Positions 38,934-47,888 of a stretch of DNA of 64,000 nt are shown here, one piece after another. Numbering within the stretch: the first letter of the stretch is position 1; every line of letters begins with the position of its first letter. The notes below the pieces were generated by a model, which saw only the letters and a program-made list of their open reading frames with translations, made no database searches and had not been told where the DNA came from. The stretch comes from Acidiferrimicrobium sp. IK (lineage in GTDB: Bacteria > Actinomycetota > Acidimicrobiia > Acidimicrobiales > Palsa-688), in contig NZ_JAIMCB010000002.1 of NCBI RefSeq assembly GCF_025499425.1, positions 186,001 through 250,000 on the forward strand, given 5' to 3'. A program made the translations under genes and the position numbers.

Positions 38934-38955
38934 CGTGTCGTCTCCTGCTGCCACG

Positions 38956-39612
38956 TCAACCTTCCTGCCAGTCGTAGGGTCCCGAAGAGTCCGGTTGCCA
39001 CCCGTCGTCGGGTTCGGCGGCTCGGGCTGCGGCGATGAACGCCCGCAGCTTCACCGGGTCTTTCTGGCCGGGGGTCTTCTCCACGCCCGACACCACGTCG
39101 ACACCCCACGGTTTGGTCTGGGCGACCGCGGCGGCGACGTTGCCGGGGTTGAGGCCGCCGGCGATCACCAACCGCTGCCCGCCTGGCACCTCGCTGGCCA
39201 ACGCCCAGTCGAACACCTGTCCCGAACCGGGGTTGGGGGCGTCGAGGAGGATGGCGTCGGCCCCCCAGGTAGCGGCCGCGCTGACCCGGGCGTCGCCGGC
39301 CGCGAAGGCCTGCATCAGCCACGGGATCCGCCGCCGGACCCACGTCGCCTGCTCGGCGCTCTCCCGTCCGTGGAGCTGTGCACCGCGAAGACCGGCGGCC
39401 TGGACGATCTCCACCACCCGCTGGGGCGCCTCGTTGCGGAACACGCCTACGGTCATGATCTCCGACGGCAGCCGCTTCACGATGTCGGCCGCCTTCTGGG
39501 GGGCGATCTGGCGCGGCGAAGGAGCGAAGATGAAGCCGACCGCGTCGGCGCCCATGGCGACGGCCAACAGGGCGTCGTCCTCGGAGGTCGTGCCGCAGAT
39601 CTTGACGAACAT
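38956..39612 (-). CDS. trpF: Phosphoribosylanthranilate isomerase
   Basis: 218 residues, TIM barrel. Catalytic Cys in [15 protein letters not shown] and Asp in [32 protein letters not shown] and [18 protein letters not shown] are the phosphate-binding end. ATG at 39612 overlaps the trpC stop by one base (TGATG). A dedicated trpF is noteworthy because many actinobacteria lack it and use the dual-function HisA homolog PriA. Confidence 0.96.
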   Translation of the reverse strand: MFVKICGTTSEDDALLAVAMGADAVGFIFAPSPRQIAPQKAADIVKRLPSEIMTVGVFRNEAPQRVVEIVQAAGLRGAQLHGRESAEQATWVRRRIPWLMQAFAAGDARVSAAATWGADAILLDAPNPGSGQVFDWALASEVPGGQRLVIAGGLNPGNVAAAVAQTKPWGVDVVSGVEKTPGQKDPVKLRAFIAAARAAEPDDGWQPDSSGPYDWQEG

Positions 39613-40409
39613 CAGGCCGACCGCCGGTCCCCGGCCGGTGTCCGCAGGGCCCGCACCGCGCCGGCCCGGTCGGCGGCGGTCACCACCGACTCTCCTACCA
39701 GCACCGCGTCGAATCCGGCGTCGGCGAGGCGGGCCGCGTCGGCCGGTCCCCCCACCCCGGACTCGGCCACCCGCACGACCCGGTCGGGCAGCAGCGCGGC
39801 CATCCGCGCCGCCCGGGCCCGGTCCACCTCGAAGGTGACCAGGTCCCGTTGGTTGACTCCGATCAGCTCGGCGCCGGCGTCGAGGGCGACGCCGGCCTCG
39901 TCCTCGTCGTGGACCTCCACCAGGCTGTCCATCCCCAGCCGCCCGGCGAGGGCCAGCAGATCCGACAGCTCGGCGGCGGAAAGCGCCGCGGCGATGAGCA
40001 GCACGGCGTCGGCGCCCATGATCCGGGCGTCGTACACGTCGGCGGGAGCGACGGTGAAGTCCTTGCGCAGGACCGGAAGTCGGCACGCGGCGCGGGCCGC
40101 GACCAGGTCCTGGGCCGACCCGGCGAACCACTCGACGTCGGTCAGCACCGAGAGGCACGCCGCCCCCCCGGACTGGTAGTCGCGTGCCACCGCCGCCGGG
40201 TCCAGGTCGGGGGCCAGGGGACCCTTCGACGGCGAGCGGCGCTTGACCTCGGCGATCACCGACAGGCCCGGCTCCCCGCGAAGCGCGGCCGCAAATCCGC
40301 GGGCCGGGGGGACGGCCGCGGCCTGCTCAGCCAGGCCGGCCAGGGGGCGGGTGTCGAGCGCGGCGGCCGCCCGGTGACCTTCCAGGATGCGGTCGAGGTA
40401 GGTGGGCAT
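39612..40409 (-). CDS. trpC: Indole-3-glycerol phosphate synthase
   Basis: A 265-residue TIM barrel that closes the indole ring. VIAEVKRRSPSKGPLAPDLD carries the catalytic Lys and Glu; LRKDFTVAPADVYDARIMGA, IGVNQRDLVTFEVD and VAESGVGGPADAARL are all conserved. ATG at 40409 (MPTYLDRILEGHR) fits the family start. It begins 13 bp after the heme oxygenase gene on the same strand. Confidence 0.97.
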   Translation of the reverse strand: MPTYLDRILEGHRAAAALDTRPLAGLAEQAAAVPPARGFAAALRGEPGLSVIAEVKRRSPSKGPLAPDLDPAAVARDYQSGGAACLSVLTDVEWFAGSAQDLVAARAACRLPVLRKDFTVAPADVYDARIMGADAVLLIAAALSAAELSDLLALAGRLGMDSLVEVHDEDEAGVALDAGAELIGVNQRDLVTFEVDRARAARMAALLPDRVVRVAESGVGGPADAARLADAGFDAVLVGESVVTAADRAGAVRALRTPAGDRRSA

Positions 40410-40422
40410 GTCGGGGCCGAGC

Positions 40423-40986
40423 CTAGGGGTCGGGGCGGCCATTGGAAAACGTGGCCCCGAACACGGCGAGGAACACCTCGAAGGCGCCGACCGCGGCCGC
40501 GACGGCCGACTCGGGATCGCGGCACGCTTCGAGATCGACGCCTAGCCGCCGGATCGACCCGTCACCGAGGGACAGGAACCGGACCGGGACCCGGGGTCCG
40601 AGCGCCGCGGCGACCCGCCGGCGCAGCACCGGCCCTCCGAGGGTGGAGCCCTCGAGCACGTAGACCACGCCCCACCCGGCCGACGCGTCGGGGGCGACGC
40701 TCGCGGCGGGCAGGTCGACGGCGCCGGCCCGTAGTTCTCGCAGGTCCCCGAGCAACGCGGCGCCGTGCGCGTCCATCCGTGCCGCCCACGCGGCGTCGGG
40801 GGCCAGGCCGCCGAAGCGTCCCTGAAGCGCCACTCGGGCGTGCTGCTGGGCGGTGAGGAAGGCGGCGTAACCGGCCGGCGACGACAACGGCGCGGCCCCC
40901 TCGACGGTCAGGTCGAGGCGGCGGTGCAGCTCCCGGGTCGCGGCGTGCAGGCGGGACCGCAGGCCGCCGGGGTCACCTGAGCGCAC
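40423..40986 (-). CDS. Heme oxygenase-like protein
   Basis: About 187 residues, all-helical heme oxygenase fold of the short bacterial (BphO-like) type. The candidate heme-ligand His is in LRSRLHAATRELHRRLD; ASAGWGVVYVLEGSTLGGPVL is the distal helix signature with the Gly-rich kink. It would open heme to biliverdin, iron and CO. GTG at 40986 is chosen since it begins just before the first helix. It is the first gene of a minus-strand run continuing into trpC; no phytochrome gene is in view, so iron recovery is the simplest role. Confidence 0.72.
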   Translation of the reverse strand: MRSGDPGGLRSRLHAATRELHRRLDLTVEGAAPLSSPAGYAAFLTAQQHARVALQGRFGGLAPDAAWAARMDAHGAALLGDLRELRAGAVDLPAASVAPDASAGWGVVYVLEGSTLGGPVLRRRVAAALGPRVPVRFLSLGDGSIRRLGVDLEACRDPESAVAAAVGAFEVFLAVFGATFSNGRPDP

Positions 40987-41066
40987 CAGGCGAGTGTGGC
41001 ACGGCGGCCGCCAATCGGGGCCCAACGGACCTACCGGCGGGGCTCCCGCGAGAGGAGGATGGCGGC

Positions 41067-41369
41067 ATGACCCGTAACAGCAGGTCCCTCGTCCTCGCCG
41101 CCACCGTCCTCACCGCGGGGACGATCGTGAGCCGCCGCCTCGGCTACAAGCTTGGTGGCGACACGATCGTGCGGTGCAAGCAAGGACATCTCTTCTCCAC
41201 CATCTGGGTGCCAGGTGTGTCCATCAAGTCTCTGCGGCTCGGGTGGTACCGGGTGCAGCGCTGCCCGATCGGCCCCCACTGGAGCCTGGTGAAGCCGGTG
41301 AGGGAAGCCGACCTCACCGAGGAGGAGCGCCGGGAAGCCCACGCCCACCGAGACGTCCGGGTCCCGTGA
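41067..41369 (+). CDS. Small conserved-looking protein, unknown function
   Basis: 100 residues. A short N-terminal hydrophobic stretch (LVLAATVLTAGTIVSRRLG) may be a membrane anchor or part of the fold. The core has a Cys/His pattern, RCKQGHLFSTIW and QRCPIGPHWSLVKPV, that could bind a metal like a zinc ribbon with only two Cys, or may just be structural. The C-terminus is acidic then basic (DLTEEERREAHAH). AGAGGAGG at 41051-41058 lies 8 nt before the ATG. The family is not recognised with certainty. Confidence 0.7.
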   Translation: MTRNSRSLVLAATVLTAGTIVSRRLGYKLGGDTIVRCKQGHLFSTIWVPGVSIKSLRLGWYRVQRCPIGPHWSLVKPVREADLTEEERREAHAHRDVRVP

Positions 41370-41418
41370 GGCGCTGAGCTCACACACTTCCCTCATCAAT
41401 CGCTGGCATGCTGCGCCG

Positions 41419-42099
41419 GTGGCAACCGACGCGGGGACCATCGTGGTCATCGAGGACGATCCCAACATCGCCGACCTGGTCGACGTCTACCTGCGCCGCG
41501 ACGGGTTCCGGGTGGTGCAAGCCGCCGACGGCGAGCGGGGGTTGAAGGCCATCGACCGGGAGCGTCCCCGTCTGGTGGTGCTCGACATCGGCCTTCCGGG
41601 CGGCTTCGACGGCTTCGAGGTGTGCCGCCGGATCCGGGCCGCCGGCACCGTCCCGGTGGTCATGTTGACAGCGCGAGACACCGAGCTGGACCGGGTGCTC
41701 GGGCTGGAGCTCGGAGCCGACGACTACGTCATCAAGCCGTTCTCGCCGAGGGAGCTGGCGGCGCGGGTCAAAGCCATCCTCCGGCGCGCCGCGGGGCCGC
41801 CGCCCGACCCTCTGGCGGTGATCACGGTGGGGGATGTGGAGGTCGACGTCGCCCGGCGCGAGGTGCGCGTGAGGGGTGAGGTCGTCGCCCTGGCGACTAG
41901 GGAGTTCGATCTGCTGCGGTACCTGGCCGACAACGTCGGGCTGGCGCTGTCTCGCCGGCAGCTTCTCGACGGCGTGTGGGGTCCCGGTTGGTACGGCGAC
42001 GAGCGCACCGTCGACGTGCACGTCCGCCAGCTGCGCAAAAAGCTCGGTGACACCCTCCCCCTGACCACGGTCTGGGGCATCGGTTACCGGCTCGGGTAG
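41419..42099 (+). CDS. OmpR-family response regulator
   Basis: 226 residues: receiver (VVIEDDPNIADLV, phospho-acceptor Asp in LVVLDIGLPGGFDG, Lys in YVIKPFSPRE) and winged helix (ATREFDLLRYLADN, GVWGPGWYGDERTVDVHVRQ, TVWGIGYRLG). GTG at 41419. It precedes its kinase by 3 bp, forming one unit. The stimulus is unknown; it is unlike the first two-component pair in its DNA-binding loop, so it should have different targets. Confidence 0.93.
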   Translation: MATDAGTIVVIEDDPNIADLVDVYLRRDGFRVVQAADGERGLKAIDRERPRLVVLDIGLPGGFDGFEVCRRIRAAGTVPVVMLTARDTELDRVLGLELGADDYVIKPFSPRELAARVKAILRRAAGPPPDPLAVITVGDVEVDVARREVRVRGEVVALATREFDLLRYLADNVGLALSRRQLLDGVWGPGWYGDERTVDVHVRQLRKKLGDTLPLTTVWGIGYRLG

Positions 42100-42102
42100 G
42101 CG

Positions 42103-43515
42103 ATGCGCCGCCGCCTGAGCATCGCGGTGGTCGCGACGGTGACCGCCGCCCTGGCCCTGTCGGGGGTGATCACCCTGGCCGTCACCGTCCGCAGCGCGCA
42201 GAACACCACGAGGGTGGAGTTACTGCGCCAGGCCAAGGGTTTCGTGTCCGCGGTGCACGCCGAAGCGGTGCTGGTCAACCGCCGCAACCCGGCCCAGTCG
42301 CTTCGCACCGTCCTCGTCGCGCTCCGCTTGTCGCTGCGCCTGGACGGCGAGGCGGTCGTCGCGGTGGACGCCAACGGCGCCCTCTACGACCCGACCACCG
42401 CATTGGCGCACGCGGTGACCCTCCCCAACGGCCTGGCGCCGCGAGACATCCACCCGGCGGATCTTCTCGCCGGGCGGGCCGTGTCGGGCCGCAAGGGTCA
42501 GCTCGTGTACGCCGCGGTCCCCTACCGCGCCACGGTCCAGGTGGCCGGGACCCGCCGCAACGAGCTGCAGGCGGTGGTGTTGGTCCGGCGGCCTCCGACC
42601 GGCCTGGCCAGCGCCGGGCCGGCGTTCCTGATCGCGGCGGTGGCCCTGATCGTGCTCGCCGCGCTGGTAGCGAACCGTCTCGGGCACCGCTTCGTTCGGC
42701 CGCTGCACGCCGCGGAGGCCGTCACCGCCCGCATCGCCGCCGGTGACCTCGAGGCGCGCGTACCCGAACCGCCCGGCACCGACCCGGAGCTGGCGTCGCT
42801 GGCCGCGTCGATCAACACGATGGCCGAGCGCCTGGCTCACGCCCGGGGCGCGGAGCGCCAGTTCCTGCTGTCGGTGTCCCATGAGCTGCGCACCCCGCTG
42901 ACGTCGATCCGGGGTTTCGCGGAGGCGATCGAAGACGGCGCGGTCGCCGACACCGGCCGGGCCGCCACCGTTATCGCGGCCGAGGCCCGCCGGCTGGAGC
43001 GGCTGGTACGGGACCTGCTCGTCCTGGCCGGGATCGAGGCCCGCCGGTTCTCGCTCGACTTGATGCCGCTGGACGCCGCCGAGGTGGCGGCCGCTGGCGC
43101 CGCCGGCTTCGAGCCGATGGCCGACGAGCTGGGGTTGCGGGTCAGCACCGAGGCCTCCCACGAGCCGGTCCGGGCCGTCGCCGACCCCGACCGGCTCGCC
43201 CAGGTCGTCGCCAACCTGGTCGAGAACGCCCTCAAGTACGCGTCGGGCCAGGTCCGAGTGGGCGCCGCCTCGCCCGGCGGCGTGCCGGTCGTCTGGGTCG
43301 ACGACGACGGGCCGGGGATCGCCCCGGAGGACCTGCCGCGGGTGTTCGACCGGTTGTTCGTGTCGCAGCGGAGCGGAGGCCGCCCGGTGGGGACCGGTCT
43401 GGGGTTGGCCATCGTCGCCGAGCTGGTCGGGGCGATGGGCGGCTCGGTGAGAGCCGAGTCCCCCCTCGGCCCTTACGGAGGGACCCGTATGGTCGTCACG
43501 CTCCGCCCCGCCTGA
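42103..43515 (+). CDS. Sensor histidine kinase
   Basis: 470 residues: membrane segment about 7-29, extracytoplasmic region about 30-165, second segment about 172-192, HAMP (RFVRPLHAAEAVTARIAAGD), HisKA phospho-His in LLSVSHELRTPLTSIRGF, and HATPase with NLVENALKYASGQV, VDDDGPGIAPEDL and GTGLGLAIVAELV. Complete and catalytically plausible. It pairs with the regulator just upstream. The sensor region has no recognised domain. Convergent with the lipoprotein gene at the end of the his operon. Confidence 0.93.
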   Translation: MRRRLSIAVVATVTAALALSGVITLAVTVRSAQNTTRVELLRQAKGFVSAVHAEAVLVNRRNPAQSLRTVLVALRLSLRLDGEAVVAVDANGALYDPTTALAHAVTLPNGLAPRDIHPADLLAGRAVSGRKGQLVYAAVPYRATVQVAGTRRNELQAVVLVRRPPTGLASAGPAFLIAAVALIVLAALVANRLGHRFVRPLHAAEAVTARIAAGDLEARVPEPPGTDPELASLAASINTMAERLAHARGAERQFLLSVSHELRTPLTSIRGFAEAIEDGAVADTGRAATVIAAEARRLERLVRDLLVLAGIEARRFSLDLMPLDAAEVAAAGAAGFEPMADELGLRVSTEASHEPVRAVADPDRLAQVVANLVENALKYASGQVRVGAASPGGVPVVWVDDDGPGIAPEDLPRVFDRLFVSQRSGGRPVGTGLGLAIVAELVGAMGGSVRAESPLGPYGGTRMVVTLRPA

Positions 43516-43530
43516 CTCGGCGCCGGTCGC

Positions 43531-44451
43531 TCAGGTGCTCGGAGGCGCGGCGGCGATGGTGGTAGACGTCGTCGGGGCGACGCCGCCGGACCCGCCGTCA
43601 GGCGGGGTGGCGGCGGGGGGCGTGGTGACCGGCGGCGCCGGGTTGACGCACGTGGAGGTCGGCAGCGTGGCCGGGGCGGCTCCGGCCACCGACGCGATCA
43701 CCGCCGGCGCCGGCGCCGAGGTGCAGGTCAGCACGAATCTGGCGTTACCGTCGGGGCCGGTCACCGCCGGGTTGGCTCCGAGCGTGCTCCAGCCTCCCCC
43801 GTCGTCGAGGGTGACGTTCTGGGCTGGCATCGGCACGGGTCGCACCACGCCGTCGGGTCCGACGGTTTGCTGGGTGACCGACACGACGAGGTTGGCGTCG
43901 TCGCCCACTTCGACGGTGCCAGGGGCCATCGAGCTGGTGACTTGGACACCCCCGAAGGACTGGAGGGTGAAGGTGACCGACTGGGTGTCGGTCGCGCCGA
44001 GGAAGAACACGTCGGGGGTGATCAGCGACAGCATCGGCGGCTGCCAGGCCCGCAGCCGGTAGACCCCCCCGAGCACCTTGGAAATGGTGAAGCTGCCGTC
44101 GGCGGCGGTCGTCGCCTGGGTCGCGGCCGACACGCCGTCGACGATCCGTTCGGCTTCGACGGTGGCGCCGGCCACCGGTCCCGACGGTCCGACGATCGTG
44201 CCGTCGATGGTCGCCGCCCCCGGGCCGATGGTCGGCAGGGTGGTGGTGGTCACGCCGGGCACGGGGGACTGGCGGACCTGGGAGTAGTCGGCTGGCGGCG
44301 CCACCGCGGTCGTCGGCGGCTGGGGGGAGGTGGAAGGCGGGGCGGGGAACGACAGGGACTCCACCCCGCCGCCGCAGCCGCTGAGCGCCACGCCGCTCAC
44401 CAGCGCGGCGGCGACCGCGACGCGGGACCTCCCCGGCCTGCGTCGGTTCAC
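43531..44451 (-). CDS. Lipoprotein with carboxypeptidase-regulatory-like domain
   Basis: 306 residues. Lipobox in SGVALSGCGGGVESL; a Pro/Thr-rich linker follows. The middle (about 85-160) has IDGTIVGPSGPVAGATVEAE then GSFTISKVLGGVYRLRAW, the beta-sandwich pattern of carboxypeptidase-regulatory domains; a second Ig-like part runs to about 265. The tail is Pro/Thr-rich low complexity. Likely anchored on the outer membrane face with a binding or structural role. GTG at 44451 overlaps the ygfZ stop (GTGA), so it is translated as the last gene of the his/trpE run. Confidence 0.78.
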   Translation of the reverse strand: MNRRRPGRSRVAVAAALVSGVALSGCGGGVESLSFPAPPSTSPQPPTTAVAPPADYSQVRQSPVPGVTTTTLPTIGPGAATIDGTIVGPSGPVAGATVEAERIVDGVSAATQATTAADGSFTISKVLGGVYRLRAWQPPMLSLITPDVFFLGATDTQSVTFTLQSFGGVQVTSSMAPGTVEVGDDANLVVSVTQQTVGPDGVVRPVPMPAQNVTLDDGGGWSTLGANPAVTGPDGNARFVLTCTSAPAPAVIASVAGAAPATLPTSTCVNPAPPVTTPPAATPPDGGSGGVAPTTSTTIAAAPPST

Positions 44452-45404
44452 GCCGACGGCGTCCCGCTCCCGACGAGGGGCAGGGCGTCGACCCGGCCTT
44501 CCACGCCGCCGTCCGCGCTCACCGTCATGCCGGGCTCGACGCCTCTGCGGGCGTAGGCCAGCGCCACCCACCCTGACACGGGGCTGCGCGCGACGCTGGT
44601 CACCACCGCTGCGTCCGATCCGTCCGGGCGGCGCAACGCGGCGCCCGGCTCGACCCGACCGTCGAGGCGAACTCCCCGCAGCAGGCGGGGCACGTTGGAT
44701 CCTCGGCTGTCGATGCGGGCCACCAGCTCCTGGCCGGTGTAGCACCCCTTGGTGAAGCTGACGGTCCGATCCACCAGCCCGGTCTCGGCCGGGATCGTCC
44801 GTTCGTTCAGCTCGGCGCCCATCACCGGGATCCCGGTCTCGATGCGGGCGGCTTCCCACCCGTCGGCGTCGAGCGCGGCGATCCCGGCCGGGGCGGCGGG
44901 GCCAGGACCGATCAGGTCCACGCCCGGAAGCCCCGGCCACGACGCGTCGACCGCCGCGACCACCCCGGGCGTCGCGGACGCCGACTTCAGCCACTCCGGA
45001 ACACCGTCACCGCGCTGCAGGTCAGGGCCGCGCAGGCCCACCACCGTCCAGTCGTCCATCAGCTCGAGGTCGACCTTGGTCCGCAGCTTGAAACGGTTCA
45101 GGCGGGCCAGTACCCGCTCCCCCCAACCCCGGTCGGTGTCGAGCAGCCACGCGTCGCCGTCCAGCCTGGTGGCGCGCACCAGCGCCTCGACCTTGCCGGC
45201 CGGCTGCAGCAGCCACGACCACGCCGAAGCGCCGGAGCGCAGCGCGGCCACGTCCTGGCTGAGCTGCCCCTGGAGGAACGCGGTGGCGTCCGGGCCGCTG
45301 GCCCGCACCACGTCACGGCGCGGATCCACCGCGACAGCAGCCGAGCGGAGCGCGTCGTAGGCGGCGCGGGGCGCGCCCCCGTCGCCGGCGGCGGTATCAG
45401 GCAT
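44448..45404 (-). CDS. ygfZ: YgfZ/GcvT-like folate-binding protein
   Basis: 318 residues. The family signature KGCYTGQELVARIDSRGS is present, with FLQGQLSQDVAAL near the start. YgfZ proteins bind folate and help build or repair certain iron-sulfur enzymes; the signature Cys is intact. ATG at 45404 overlaps the trpE end by 8 bp. Its place after trpE rather than near Fe-S genes gives no hint of its client. Confidence 0.92.
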   Translation of the reverse strand: MPDTAAGDGGAPRAAYDALRSAAVAVDPRRDVVRASGPDATAFLQGQLSQDVAALRSGASAWSWLLQPAGKVEALVRATRLDGDAWLLDTDRGWGERVLARLNRFKLRTKVDLELMDDWTVVGLRGPDLQRGDGVPEWLKSASATPGVVAAVDASWPGLPGVDLIGPGPAAPAGIAALDADGWEAARIETGIPVMGAELNERTIPAETGLVDRTVSFTKGCYTGQELVARIDSRGSNVPRLLRGVRLDGRVEPGAALRRPDGSDAAVVTSVARSPVSGWVALAYARRGVEPGMTVSADGGVEGRVDALPLVGSGTPSA

Positions 45405-46974
45405 CGGTCGCCACCCCCCCACCGACCGCGGCGACCGCGCCGGCGGAGGCGGCGACGCCGGCCGCAGCCTCGGCTCGGGCTGCCGCGATGCGCCGGGCGC
45501 CGGGGATGGCCGCCAGCAGCGCCGCCGCCTTGTTGGCGCACTCGAGGTCCTCGTCGGCGGGGTCGGAGTCGGCCACGATCCCAGCGCCGGCGCTGACGCT
45601 GGCCCGCCCGGCGCCGTCAACGACCATCGTCCGGATGGCGATGGCAGTGTCGAGGTTCCCTGAGAAGTCCAAGTATCCCACCACCCCGGCGTAGGGGCCC
45701 CGCCGGGCCGGTTCGAGGCTGTCGATGATCTCCATGGCCCTCACCTTGGGCGCGCCCGACACCGTACCGGCAGGCAACGTGGCCCGCAGCACGTCGACCG
45801 GGCCCAGACCGTCACGCAGACGGCCCGACACCTGGGAGGTCAGGTGCATGACGTGGCTGTAGCGCTCCAGGGTCATCAGCTCGTCGACCTCCTCGGTGCC
45901 GTAGTCCACGACCCGCCCGACGTCGTTGCGGGCCAAGTCGACGAGCATCACGTGCTCGGCTCGCTCCTTTGGGTGCTCGGTGAGCTCGGCCGCCATCCGC
46001 CGGTCGGCGGCGTCGTCGGAGCCCCGCTTGCGGGTGCCGGCGATGGGACGCGACACCACCCGACCGTCCAGGAGCGTGACGAGCGGCTCGGGCGACGACC
46101 CGATCAGGCTGCACTCCGGATGGCGCAGGAAGTACATGTACGGGCTGGGGTTGACCTGACGCAGCGACCGGTACAGGTCGAAGGGTCCGGCGTCGAGGTC
46201 CACGTCGAAGCGCTGGGCCAGTACCACCTGGAAGATGTCGCCGGCCGCGATGTGCTCGCGGGCTGCGTCCACGCCGGCCCGGTACACCTCCGCCGGCGTC
46301 CGGCGGCGGACCTCGGGAGGCTGATCCCCCCGCTCCGGCGGCTCGATGAGCGGCTCGTCGAGGGGCAGCGCCCCCTCCGCGGCCAGGTCCGCGAGCCGCC
46401 CCACCGCAGCGTCGTAGGCCGCGTCGAGCTCCGCGGCCGCCACCCCTGGAGGGACGAACACCGAGTCGATGAGGATCACCCGCTGACGCCACGAGTCGTA
46501 CGCCACGACCTGCCCGACCACCGACACGATGGCGTCGGGGACGCCCAACTCGTCGGGCGGCGGGGCGGGGAGGTCCTCCACCTCGCGGACCACGTCGTAG
46601 CCGAGGTAGCCGACCAGCCCGCCGTGCAGCGGCGGCAGCCCTTCGAGCCGGGGCGAGCGGTACGCGTCAAGGAGCGCTTCGACGGCGGCGAGGATGCCGG
46701 CGTCGAGCGGCACCGACGGGGGCAGGTCGCCCTCCACCGTGATACGGCCGTGGCGGGCCACCAGGGTGGCTCGCGGGCGGCGGCCGATGAACGACCACCG
46801 ACTCCAGCGCTCTCCTCCCTCCACCGACTCGAGGAGGAAGGACCGCTCGTCGGGGGCGACCCGGCTGAAAGCGGCGACCGGGGTGGTCAGGTCACCGAGC
46901 AGCTCCCGCCACACCGGCACGACGGTGTGGGCCCGGGCCAGGGCCGCGAACTCCTCCCGGGACGGGCGGATCAT
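45397..46974 (-). CDS. trpE: Anthranilate synthase component I
   Basis: A 525-residue chorismate-using enzyme. The N-terminal part has [18 protein letters not shown] (allosteric tryptophan-site LLES-type motif), so feedback inhibition is likely. The catalytic part has [63 protein letters not shown] and [14 protein letters not shown]. The last ~25 residues are an Ala/Gly tail. ATG at 46974 overlaps the hisI stop (ATGA). The glutaminase subunit trpG is not in this window. Confidence 0.96.
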   Translation of the reverse strand: MIRPSREEFAALARAHTVVPVWRELLGDLTTPVAAFSRVAPDERSFLLESVEGGERWSRWSFIGRRPRATLVARHGRITVEGDLPPSVPLDAGILAAVEALLDAYRSPRLEGLPPLHGGLVGYLGYDVVREVEDLPAPPPDELGVPDAIVSVVGQVVAYDSWRQRVILIDSVFVPPGVAAAELDAAYDAAVGRLADLAAEGALPLDEPLIEPPERGDQPPEVRRRTPAEVYRAGVDAAREHIAAGDIFQVVLAQRFDVDLDAGPFDLYRSLRQVNPSPYMYFLRHPECSLIGSSPEPLVTLLDGRVVSRPIAGTRKRGSDDAADRRMAAELTEHPKERAEHVMLVDLARNDVGRVVDYGTEEVDELMTLERYSHVMHLTSQVSGRLRDGLGPVDVLRATLPAGTVSGAPKVRAMEIIDSLEPARRGPYAGVVGYLDFSGNLDTAIAIRTMVVDGAGRASVSAGAGIVADSDPADEDLECANKAAALLAAIPGARRIAAARAEAAAGVAASAGAVAAVGGGVATDA

Positions 46975-47480
46975 GCCGGCGGCGCGCCGTCGCGACCAGC
47001 GGCGTCGCTGCCAGCAACGGCGGCACCGGCAACGTCGCTGCCAGCAACGGCGGCACCGGCAACGTCGGAACCGGAAACGTCGCTGCCAGCGGCATCGGCG
47101 CCGGCACGGCCGCCGGCCGGCCCGAACGCCCGGTGGAAGCAGGAGTGCTCCCCCGTGTGGCACGCCCCGGCCCCTTCCTGCTCGACCACGAACAGCAAGG
47201 TGTCGCCGTCGCAGTCGTAGTACGCCTCGCGCACCCACTGGCGCTCACCGGACGTGTCGCCCTTGCGCCACCGCTCCTGGCGGCTGCGGGACCAAAACAC
47301 CGTCCGCCCGCTCTCCAGGGTCTCCTCCAGGGACCCGGCGTTCATCCACGCCATCATCAACACGGTGCCGGTGCCGTGCTCCTGCACGATGGCGGGGACC
47401 AAGCCGTCGGCGTTGTAGGTGACCCGGGCCAGCTGCTCGGGAGTGGCGGCGATTGGAGAGGCGACCGGCATGCCAACCAT
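46971..47480 (-). CDS. hisI: Phosphoribosyl-AMP cyclohydrolase with repeat tail
   Basis: 169 residues. The cyclohydrolase domain (about 10-125) has [54 protein letters not shown] and [12 protein letters not shown], with the zinc Cys residues and Asp triad. No HisE domain is fused. The final ~40 residues are a low-complexity tail of [14 protein letters not shown] repeats not seen in the family, encoded by 30-bp DNA repeats. It overlaps trpE by 4 bp and follows the groES-like gene by 33 bp. Confidence 0.95.
   Translation of the reverse strand: MVGMPVASPIAATPEQLARVTYNADGLVPAIVQEHGTGTVLMMAWMNAGSLEETLESGRTVFWSRSRQERWRKGDTSGERQWVREAYYDCDGDTLLFVVEQEGAGACHTGEHSCFHRAFGPAGGRAGADAAGSDVSGSDVAGAAVAGSDVAGAAVAGSDAAGRDGAPPA
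46998..47098. repeat. 30-bp tandem repeats inside the hisI 3' end
   Basis: Two near-perfect copies of a 30-bp unit containing CCAGCAACGGCGGCACCGGC, plus diverged partial copies on both sides. They encode the Ala/Gly/Ser/Asp tail of HisI in frame, so expansion or contraction keeps the reading frame. Confidence 0.7.
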
Positions 47481-47513
47481 CGTATTGGGCGGCCGGCAAC
47501 GACCCGATGCCGG

Positions 47514-47888
47514 CTACAGGTACAGGCCCGTACCGTTGTCGACGCGCTCCGCGGCGACCGCGTGGATGTCGCGCTCGCGAAGGATCAGGTAGTCCTCGCC
47601 TTTGACCTCGACCTCGTAGCGGTCCTCGGGGTTGAACAGAACCTGGTCACCAGTCTTGATCGCCCGCACCTGGGGCCCGACGGCGACGACCTCGGCCCAC
47701 GCCAGGCGTTTGCCGACCTGCGCGGTAGCCGGGATCAAGATGCCAGCCCGCGACGTGCGCTCCCCCTCACCCCGCGGGATCTGCACCAGCACCCGGTCGT
47801 TGAGCATCTGGACGGCCTGCTTGGCGGAATCCCCCGGCTTGGGTGCCGGGCCAGGGTTGTGACTGTCCATACCCTGCACCGTACTCAT
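47514..47888 (-). CDS. GroES/Cpn10-family protein inside the his operon
   Basis: 124 residues. The Cpn10 fold is clear: [58 protein letters not shown] and [16 protein letters not shown]. Differences from ordinary GroES: an N-terminal extension of about 28 residues ([14 protein letters not shown]...), the mobile-loop tripeptide reads ILI instead of IVL, and the tail [14 protein letters not shown] is extra. ATG at 47888 overlaps the hisF stop (ATGA), which supports this start. No groEL is near. It may be a second co-chaperonin or a specialised relative. Confidence 0.87.
   Translation of the reverse strand: MSTVQGMDSHNPGPAPKPGDSAKQAVQMLNDRVLVQIPRGEGERTSRAGILIPATAQVGKRLAWAEVVAVGPQVRAIKTGDQVLFNPEDRYEVEVKGEDYLILRERDIHAVAAERVDNGTGLYL

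Noticed and set aside
40987..41066. T-box or trp leader before the heme oxygenase/trp run
   Set aside because: No T-box consensus, no Trp-codon-rich leader peptide and no alternative hairpins are visible in this short region.
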